Positions 1-4,632 of a DNA stretch of 6,639 nucleotides are shown here, in pieces. A program made the position numbers and the translations under genes. Origin of the DNA: Saprospirales bacterium (GTDB lineage: Bacteria > Bacteroidota > Bacteroidia > Chitinophagales > Saprospiraceae); contig JAHEAS010000135.1 in the NCBI GenBank assembly GCA_024642645.1, positions 1,231 through 7,869 on the forward strand. The letters run 5' to 3'. The first letter of the stretch is position 1. The number at the start of each line of letters is the position of its first letter. Below the pieces are notes generated by a model, which saw nothing but the letters and a program-made list of their open reading frames with translations, made no database searches and was not told the DNA's origin.

Positions 1-191
1 GAAATAAGCATCGCACCGATCACTACTGCTGTGGAATTTACGTTAAGCCCAATAGATGCGATTACAATGGCACAGGCGAGAATCCACAAGTTTGCACCCC
101 TAAACGAAACATTAGAAACCACATCTAGCAATACCTCCTTCTTATTTTCCTCTCCTCGATGAAGATCAAAATATTTTAACAAATTGTTCAT
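1..191 (-). CDS. DUF389 family membrane protein, N-terminal fragment (cut by window edge)
   Basis: The gene starts with ATG at 191 and runs off the left edge, leaving 63 complete codons. A hydrophilic, charged stretch of about 33 residues (MNNLLKYFDLHRGEENKKEV...) is followed by a hydrophobic segment from about residue 34 that includes IVIASIGLNVNSTAVVIGAM (residues 42-61). The ASIGLNxNSTAVxIGAMLIS motif is the hallmark of the first membrane segment of DUF389 proteins (TIGR00341/TIGR00271-type hydrophobic-domain proteins), a family of inner-membrane proteins whose function is not established. The start fits: it lies about 40 nt downstream of the predicted transcription start of a good Bacteroidota promoter, and no Shine-Dalgarno sequence is present, as usual in the phylum. 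It shares the strand of the GNAT-nitrilase gene, with a 115-bp gap. The missing C-terminus prevents any comment on length or completeness. Confidence 0.85.
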   Translation of the reverse strand, partial: MNNLLKYFDLHRGEENKKEVLLDVVSNVSFRGANLWILACAIVIASIGLNVNSTAVVIGAMLI

Positions 192-236
192 GCCGTGAAT
201 TTATAATTAGATTGCGTAGAAACCGGCATACGATTA

Positions 237-268
237 CAAATATATCGAAGCAAGGAGCTAGACACAAA
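237..268 (-). promoter_or_regulatory. Bacteroidota-type promoter for the DUF389 gene
   Basis: On the minus strand TATATTTG (244-237) matches the -7 consensus TAnnTTTG exactly, and TTTG (268-265) matches the -33 element with a 20-bp spacer, within the known 17-23 bp range. Transcription would begin near 232, leaving a 5' leader of about 40 nt before the ATG at 191. It lies just beyond the stop codon of the GNAT-nitrilase gene, which suggests that the DUF389 gene is transcribed independently. Confidence 0.65.
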
Positions 269-306
269 GTTGGGGTAAATGAGAATTGTCATCCTGACAT
301 GAGCCT

Positions 307-1830
307 TTAACTCATCTTCAGTTTTTTCACTTCGTAGATATCGGTTCTCCTATCTTTCAAATTCTTCACAGCGCCATAGTTGTGAAGCTCTTTTAGCAAG
401 TCAATGTCAACATCAGAAATCAGTACCATTTCAGTATTGGGTGTGGCTTTAGATACAATTCCATCTGGAGGGAAGGAGAAATCACAAGGACTAAATACCA
501 TAGATTCCGCATACTGCATGTCCATGTTGTGCACTTTTGGCAAGTTTCCAACACTTCCGGCAATGGCCACATAGCATTCGTTTTCTATTGCCCGGGCCTG
601 AGCGCAATGCCTTACCCGTGAATAACCATGCTGCGTATCCGTAAGGAATGGTACAAACAATATGCTAATGCCTTCCAAGGCCAAAAGCCTGCTCAATTCT
701 GGAAACTCGACATCGTAGCAAATCAGGATGCCAATCTTGCCGCAATCAGTGTCAAATGTTTTAATCTTACTGCCACCTTTCATCCCCCAAATTCTTTCTT
801 CATCAGGCGTAACATGCAGCTTTTCAAATCGCTCAATTGTCCCATTTCTTTTGCATAAATAGCCGACATTATATAGTACGTTATCTATCAATTCTGGCAT
901 ACTACCAGTAATGATATTGATATTATAGGAGATAGAAAGTTTAGAAAATTCTTCCAATATAGGTTGCGTATATTCGGACAACTTTCGAATGGCCTCTGCC
1001 TCCCCGAGGTCATTGTATGCTGCCATTAAAGGCGCATTAAAAAATTCTGGGAATAATGCAAAGTCACTTTTATATGCACTCAGCGCATCAATAAAATATT
1101 CAGCTTGCTCCATCAGTTCTTTGAGGCTATTGTATGGCCTCATTTGCCACTGAATCAATCCAAGCCTAACAATTGTTTTTGAAACATTGATATTTTTGGT
1201 GGGTTTCTCGTAATAGATATTGTTCCATTTCAACAATACAGCGAATTCTTGGGAAGCTTTATCCCCCTCCAAGTAGCCTTTGAGTACTTTGATAGCATGG
1301 AAGTCGTTGGATAATTGAAAATTAAGCACAGGGTCATGGATCTCCCGTAATTTAACTTTCTCAATATATTGCTTGGGGCTCATGGTGTCAGCATGCTTAT
1401 GATAACTGGGAATTCTGCCACCAAAAACAATGCCTTCCAAATTTAGCTTTTCACATAATTCCTTCCGGTACTCATATAATCGCCTCCCAAGCCTGTTTCC
1501 CCTATATTTTGGTCTGATAAAAACATCAATACCATAGAGGATGTCTCCATCATCTGTATGGGTATCAAAAGTATAATTTCCCGTTATTTCCTTGTAGGTA
1601 TGAGAATCTTTAAAGTCATCAATATTGACAATAATCGCTAGCGCACAACCTGCAATTTGTCCATTGACTTTCAGCGCAACTTGGCCTTCAGGAAATTTCT
1701 CTATTAAAGCATTGATATGGTGTTCCTTCCAAAACGAATCGGGCATAGTATGATATGCTTCAATCATTGTCTCTTTTACCTCTTGGTAGTCTTCTTTTTT
1801 AAGAAGTTCTAATTCTATTTTCTGTATCAA
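307..1830 (-). CDS. GNAT N-acetyltransferase / carbon-nitrogen hydrolase fusion protein (nitrilase superfamily class 12)
   Basis: A 507-residue cytoplasmic protein with two enzyme domains. Residues about 1-210 form a GNAT (RimI-like) acetyltransferase; the acetyl-CoA loop is seen at VFIRPKYRGNRLGRRL (103-118), although the fourth position of the usual R/Q-x-x-G-x-G/A motif is Arg113. Residues about 220-500 form a nitrilase-superfamily amidohydrolase with the full Glu-Lys-Cys triad: E262 in LFPEFF, K337 in FEKLHVTPDEE, and C371 in ILICYDVEFPE. This matches the RimI-fused class 12 nitrilases, whose substrates are unknown; an amide hydrolysis coupled to acyl transfer is inference. No signal peptide is seen. 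The start is TTG at 1830: there is no in-frame ATG between it and an upstream TGA, and the next ATG (codon 22) would remove the first GNAT strand. An ATT a few codons upstream cannot be excluded. The full family length and intact triad indicate a working hydrolase. Confidence 0.9.
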   Translation of the reverse strand: MIQKIELELLKKEDYQEVKETMIEAYHTMPDSFWKEHHINALIEKFPEGQVALKVNGQIAGCALAIIVNIDDFKDSHTYKEITGNYTFDTHTDDGDILYGIDVFIRPKYRGNRLGRRLYEYRKELCEKLNLEGIVFGGRIPSYHKHADTMSPKQYIEKVKLREIHDPVLNFQLSNDFHAIKVLKGYLEGDKASQEFAVLLKWNNIYYEKPTKNINVSKTIVRLGLIQWQMRPYNSLKELMEQAEYFIDALSAYKSDFALFPEFFNAPLMAAYNDLGEAEAIRKLSEYTQPILEEFSKLSISYNINIITGSMPELIDNVLYNVGYLCKRNGTIERFEKLHVTPDEERIWGMKGGSKIKTFDTDCGKIGILICYDVEFPELSRLLALEGISILFVPFLTDTQHGYSRVRHCAQARAIENECYVAIAGSVGNLPKVHNMDMQYAESMVFSPCDFSFPPDGIVSKATPNTEMVLISDVDIDLLKELHNYGAVKNLKDRRTDIYEVKKLKMS

Positions 1831-1854
1831 ATTTCTTAAGTTTAAAATGTAATT

Positions 1855-1872
1855 AAGTGCATTTCAGCACTT
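1855..1872 (-). other. Leader hairpin / operator-like dyad upstream of the GNAT-nitrilase gene
   Basis: AAGTGC (1855-1860) and GCACTT (1867-1872) are perfect inverted repeats around a 6-nt loop, and one bulge allows two more A-T pairs outside. The dyad lies between the predicted -7 box (1885-1892) and the TTG start (1830), so it would form near the 5' end of the mRNA, or act as a repressor site just after the transcription start. The loop side contains an ATG (1862-1860) that opens a six-codon upstream frame (MHLITF) ending at 1842. The symmetry is directly visible; any role is inference. Confidence 0.4.
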
Positions 1873-1884
1873 TAAAATCGACTG

Positions 1885-1892
1885 CAAATATA
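1885..1892 (-). promoter_or_regulatory. Putative -7 promoter element for the GNAT-nitrilase gene
   Basis: TATATTTG on the minus strand matches TAnnTTTG exactly, and transcription from it would start near 1880, giving a leader of about 50 nt before the TTG start codon. I find no TTTG at the expected -33 distance, so an activator or an alternative sigma factor may be needed, or the match is fortuitous. The same octamer stands before the DUF389 gene. Confidence 0.45.
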
Positions 1893-2031
1893 TTGAAAAG
1901 GCAACTAACTCTTCTGTTTTTTCTTTCAACCTTCCTTCCAGCGCTTACTGTTTTTCTTTTTTTCTCAAACCACTTGAATCGAAGTCTAGTGAATGGAATC
2001 ACCTTTCTTAAAACCTATTTTCATTGCCATT

Positions 2032-2053
2032 GTTAGGCTTCTAACTTTTTTTT
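2032..2053 (+). other. Small hairpin plus T-run directly before the photolyase start
   Basis: GTTAG (2032-2036), a 4-nt loop and CTAAC (2041-2045) are followed at once by eight T residues (2046-2053), and the photolyase ATG comes at 2055. The shape resembles an intrinsic terminator or attenuator, but a 5-bp stem with two G-C pairs is weak. The overlapping TAACTTTT (2042-2049) is one base off the TAnnTTTG box and would give an almost leaderless mRNA. I see no better promoter for the photolyase in the 224-bp divergent gap. Confidence 0.25.
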
Positions 2054-2054
2054 C

Positions 2055-3404
2055 ATGCAAAAGATAAATATTTTTTGGTTTCGTCGAGACCTGCGTTTGC
2101 AGGATAATGCCGGATTGTTTCATGCTTTGAAGAATGGCCTTCCCATTCTTCCCATCTTCATTTTCGACAAGAACATTTTGGACGACCTAGAAACCAAGGC
2201 CGACCCAAGGGTCACGTTTATTCATCAAGAAGTAAAAAGACTAAGTCAAGAATTGGCCGAGCATGGCAGTAGTATTGTGGTGAAACATGGCCAACCACTC
2301 GAAGTTTGGGAAGAAATTTCCCAATGCTACCAAATAGAAAACGTTTTCACCAACCATGATTTTGAGCCCTACGCCTTACAACGTGATGAGCGCGTAAAAG
2401 CACTCCTGGCCACAAAAGGAATTTCTTTTCTAAGCTTCAAAGATCATGTGATTTTTGAAAAAAACGAAGTTCTGAAAGACGATGGGCTTCCTTATACCGT
2501 CTTCACCCCTTATAGTCGAAAATGGTTGGCAAAACTGGATTCAAGGGATTCAAAATGGGAGGATGAAAATGGTGAAAACATCAAAGTTTCCTATTTCCTA
2601 AAACCCTACCCTACCCTGAAATATGCCGATAATTTCCTGAAAATCAATTCGTTGCCATTACCACAACTATCGAAAATGGGGTTTGAGCCTGCCCAACTTT
2701 CATTCCCTCCTTCAAACATACCTCAAACCATCATTCGGCAGTACAACCAGACTCGGGATTACCCAGCCAAAGATGGAACTTCTAAACTTGGGCTGCATTT
2801 CCGATTTGGAACTATCAGCATCCGAGAGAATGCCAGAAGGGCGATTTCCCTCAATAAAACCTTTTTAAACGAGCTCATCTGGCGTGACTTTTATGCCATG
2901 ATTTTAAGCCATTTCCCCCATGTTGTTGGTCAACCATTCAGACCTGAGTATGAGGCAATTTGCTGGCGTAACCATGAACACGAATTCCAAGCTTGGTGCG
3001 AGGGCAAGACGGGCTACCCAATTGTGGATGCGGGGATGCGTGAACTCAACACTACAGGCTACATGCACAACAGGGTTCGTATGATTACTGCTAGTTTTCT
3101 CACGAAACATTTGCTAGTTGATTGGCGTTGGGGAGAGGCTTATTTTGCAAAAAAATTGCTGGACTACGACCTTGCCAGTAACAATGGCGGCTGGCAATGG
3201 GCGGCTGGATCTGGGACGGATGCAGCGCCTTATTTTAGGATATTCAACCCAACAACCCAGCAGGAGAAATTTGACAAAGAGCTAGAATACGTCAAGAAAT
3301 GGCTACCTGAATATGGCACTGCTGACTACCCTGCACCCATTGTGGATCACAAAATGGCCAGAGTCCGTTGTTTGGAAGTTTACAAAGCTGGTTTGAGAAA
3401 ATAG
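2055..3404 (+). CDS. phrB: Class I deoxyribodipyrimidine photolyase (CPD type)
   Basis: A 449-residue cytoplasmic flavoenzyme of the photolyase/cryptochrome family that uses blue light and FADH- to split UV-induced cyclobutane pyrimidine dimers. The N-terminal Rossmann-like antenna domain begins with INIFWFRRDLRLQDN (4-18); the helical FAD domain spans about 200-449. By recalled alignment with E. coli PhrB, the electron-transfer Trp triad is intact as W304, W357 and W380, the Asn near flavin N5 is N376 in ASNNGGWQW, the dimer-stacking Trp is W276 in NELIWRDFY, and M343 sits in RMITASF. The strong match through GKTGYPIVDAGMR and TDAAPYFRIFNPTTQ supports a CPD photolyase rather than DASH or (6-4) types. 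The protein is about 23 residues shorter than E. coli PhrB, chiefly by loss of the loop between WLPEY (416-420) and DYPAPIVDHK (424-433). The antenna cofactor is uncertain. The start ATG has no Shine-Dalgarno sequence, but the fold begins immediately after it. Confidence 0.95.
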   Translation: MQKINIFWFRRDLRLQDNAGLFHALKNGLPILPIFIFDKNILDDLETKADPRVTFIHQEVKRLSQELAEHGSSIVVKHGQPLEVWEEISQCYQIENVFTNHDFEPYALQRDERVKALLATKGISFLSFKDHVIFEKNEVLKDDGLPYTVFTPYSRKWLAKLDSRDSKWEDENGENIKVSYFLKPYPTLKYADNFLKINSLPLPQLSKMGFEPAQLSFPPSNIPQTIIRQYNQTRDYPAKDGTSKLGLHFRFGTISIRENARRAISLNKTFLNELIWRDFYAMILSHFPHVVGQPFRPEYEAICWRNHEHEFQAWCEGKTGYPIVDAGMRELNTTGYMHNRVRMITASFLTKHLLVDWRWGEAYFAKKLLDYDLASNNGGWQWAAGSGTDAAPYFRIFNPTTQQEKFDKELEYVKKWLPEYGTADYPAPIVDHKMARVRCLEVYKAGLRK

Positions 3405-3436
3405 CTGTTTTTTTCCGAAACTCACTTTTTCTCAAA
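3392..3436. terminator. Inverted repeat spanning the convergent photolyase and msrB gene ends
   Basis: TTTGAGAAAA (3392-3401) and TTTTCTCAAA (3427-3436) form a perfect 10-bp inverted repeat around a 25-nt loop. The arms are the last codons of the photolyase and of msrB, so both coding sequences end in the same ten bases. The loop holds the two stop codons and a T7 tract (3408-3414), which also follows a weak AGCT stem (3386-3389/3403-3406). A shared bidirectional terminator is plausible, but the arms are A/T-rich and no T-run follows the large stem on either strand. Confidence 0.3.
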
Positions 3437-3943
3437 TTTCAAAGCAGCCGAGTTCATGCAATACCTCATTCCAGTAGGCTTTGGACCATCATCAAAAACA
3501 TGACCTAGGTGGCTATCACAGACAGCACAACGGATTTCGCCACGAACCATCCCTAGTGAGGTGTCTGTTACTTGAAAAACCGCAGCATCAAAGATGGGTT
3601 TGTAAAAACTGGGCCAGCCTGTTCCTGATTCAAATTTTGTTGCAGCATCGAAAAGAAGCGAGTTGCATGCCCTGCAGTGGTAGAGGCCATCTTCGTGATT
3701 GTCCCAATATTCACCTGTAAATGCTCGCTCTGTGCCAGCTTGCCTAAGCACGTTGTATTGAAGTGGAGAAAGCTCTGCCTTCCATGCTTCTTCCGACTTT
3801 ATCACTTTTTGAATAGTATCACCTGCCGGAGTGAGAATAAAAGTTTGGTCAGAGGCACTCTGTCGCTTCATGCTCTGAGCTTGGTTACAGGAAGCAGACA
3901 GCATTAATGCTGATGTAAGGAATAAAGCTATTAAGATTTTCAT
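3422..3943 (-). CDS. msrB: Peptide-methionine (R)-S-oxide reductase, predicted lipoprotein
   Basis: A 173-residue MsrB that reduces methionine-R-sulfoxide in proteins. The N-terminus, MKILIALFLTSALMLSASCN, is a lipoprotein signal with C19 as lipid attachment site (Ser rather than Leu at -3), so the enzyme should act outside the cytoplasm on an envelope membrane. The reductase domain covers about 48-173: the structural zinc ligands are C90/C93 (CRAC) and C139/C142 (CAVC), the substrate pocket includes SGTGWPSF (106-113) and HLGHVFDDGP (145-154), and the catalytic residue is C162 in RYCMNSAALKF. There is no further cysteine apart from the lipidated one, hence no resolving cysteine. The frame stays open upstream to 4087, but the signal peptide fixes the start at 3943. 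It is convergent with the photolyase and 91 bp downstream of the CAP gene, from which read-through is possible. Confidence 0.94.
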   Translation of the reverse strand: MKILIALFLTSALMLSASCNQAQSMKRQSASDQTFILTPAGDTIQKVIKSEEAWKAELSPLQYNVLRQAGTERAFTGEYWDNHEDGLYHCRACNSLLFDAATKFESGTGWPSFYKPIFDAAVFQVTDTSLGMVRGEIRCAVCDSHLGHVFDDGPKPTGMRYCMNSAALKFEKK

Positions 3944-3967
3944 GCGTCGTCGTTTAAGTGAATTATC

Positions 3968-3975
3968 TAAACATA
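3968..3975 (-). promoter_or_regulatory. Possible weak -7 element before msrB
   Basis: TATGTTTA on the minus strand differs from TAnnTTTG only in the last base, and it would start transcription about 20 nt before the msrB ATG. No TTTG is present at the -33 distance, so this is a weak candidate; transcription from the CAP promoter is the alternative. Confidence 0.22.
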
Positions 3976-4034
3976 CGCAATGAAATCCAGTTTTGGTGTT
4001 AGCTGTTAAGAATATTCTAAGAAAAACTTCCAAA

Positions 4035-4532
4035 TCAATGGCTTGCAAGCACCATCGTCCAATAGGGCCCTGCCGTTCCAATACCAATTTCGTTGATTTT
4101 TGGATCCATCAAATTTTTACAGTGTGCAGTACTTTCCTGCCAAGCTTTGATAGCTTCTTCTTCTGTAGCTCCACCTTTCAATAAATTTTCCGCATAATAA
4201 CTGTAAACGTAGCCAGATGCTGTGATTCGGTCATCGACAAAAGAACCGTCAGAGCCAGTATGGTTGAGCTTGTTGTTTGCATTCATATCCTCAGAATGCT
4301 TTAGGGCAACTGTAGCCAATGTGTCGTTCCAAGTCACAGGCACTGCAGCTGCTAAGCTACTGCCTCCACAAGTCTCGCCTATGGACCTGAAAGCGTTCAC
4401 CAGATTCACAAGCTTAACCTTATCCGGTGTAGCTGGTGCATCAGGAAAAAAGGTACTGTCATCACCTTTCTTGTTGCAGGCAGCAAGCGTTAAAACGGTT
4501 AGCAAAAGCGCACAGATGAATTTATTTGTCAT
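4035..4532 (-). CDS. CAP/SCP-domain (CAP superfamily) lipoprotein
   Basis: A 165-residue exported protein. MTNKFICALLLTVLTLAACN carries a clear lipobox LAAC with C19 as the lipid-anchored residue, followed by a short linker (NKKGDDSTFFPDAPATPDK). Residues about 39-165 are a bacterial CAP domain: LVNLVNAFR, WNDTLATVALKHSEDM, LNHTGSDGS, AENLL, EAIKAWQESTAHCKNLM, INEIGIG and YWTMVLAS follow in the usual order. The four cavity residues of the family are visible as H91, E115, H137 and E148. C55 and C138 could form a disulfide after export. Bacterial CAP proteins of this type have no settled function; a binding or hydrolytic role at the cell surface would be guesswork. It lies on the same strand as msrB (91-bp gap) and the PorE-like gene (100-bp gap), with its own -7 box. 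The start is fixed by the signal peptide. Confidence 0.92.
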   Translation of the reverse strand: MTNKFICALLLTVLTLAACNKKGDDSTFFPDAPATPDKVKLVNLVNAFRSIGETCGGSSLAAAVPVTWNDTLATVALKHSEDMNANNKLNHTGSDGSFVDDRITASGYVYSYYAENLLKGGATEEEAIKAWQESTAHCKNLMDPKINEIGIGTAGPYWTMVLASH

Positions 4533-4559
4533 TTTTGAAGTGCTAATTTTTCAGTTATT

Positions 4560-4571
4560 TTGAAATTTCAA
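4560..4571. promoter_or_regulatory. 12-bp perfect palindrome at the predicted CAP gene transcription start
   Basis: TTGAAATTTCAA reads identically on both strands. It begins 2 bp downstream of the CAP gene -7 box (4574-4581) and covers the expected +1 near 4569, the place where a dimeric repressor site would sit. The sequence is A/T-rich, so chance symmetry is possible, and no regulator gene is in the window. Confidence 0.35.
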
Positions 4572-4573
4572 TG

Positions 4574-4581
4574 CAAAAATA
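4574..4581 (-). promoter_or_regulatory. Putative -7 promoter element for the CAP lipoprotein gene
   Basis: TATTTTTG on the minus strand matches TAnnTTTG exactly; transcription would begin near 4569, giving a leader of about 37 nt. No TTTG lies 17-23 bp upstream (the nearest TTG, 4612-4610, is 28 bp away). It suggests that the CAP gene, and perhaps msrB after it, is transcribed separately from the PorE-like gene. Confidence 0.4.
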
Positions 4582-4611
4582 CAGCGAATATACTTTGATG
4601 GTTAGTCGTCA

Positions 4612-4629
4612 ATTTGCCATAATGCAAAT
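4612..4629 (-). other. Inverted repeat just after the PorE-like gene stop codon
   Basis: ATTTGC (4612-4617) and GCAAAT (4624-4629) are perfect inverted repeats around a 6-nt loop, starting 3 bp beyond the stop codon of the 660-residue gene. It could protect the 3' end of the mRNA, but no T-run follows on the minus strand and the stem is only 6 bp, so it is not a convincing intrinsic terminator. Confidence 0.25.
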
Positions 4630-4632
4630 AGG

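Noticed and set aside
287..299. TGTCA-tcc-TGACA hairpin after the GNAT-nitrilase stop codon as a terminator
   Set aside because: The stem is only 5 bp and no T-run follows on the minus strand, so it cannot be called with any confidence.
628..858. Open frame on the plus strand inside the GNAT-nitrilase gene
   Set aside because: It lies wholly antisense to a strongly supported nitrilase domain and shows no protein-like features.
2904..3110. Minus-strand frame within the photolyase gene
   Set aside because: It is a shadow of the highly conserved FAD-binding domain on the other strand.
4009..4018. Palindrome AGAATATTCT between the CAP and msrB genes
   Set aside because: It is a 10-bp A/T-rich palindrome without a nearby promoter box or T-run; chance is a sufficient explanation.
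3944..4087. Longer msrB reading frame starting at 4087
   Set aside because: The extra 48 residues overlap the CAP gene and precede a clear lipoprotein signal peptide that starts at 3943.
4222..4563. 113-codon plus-strand frame opposite the CAP lipoprotein gene
   Set aside because: It is antisense to a well-supported CAP domain and its translation resembles no family I know.
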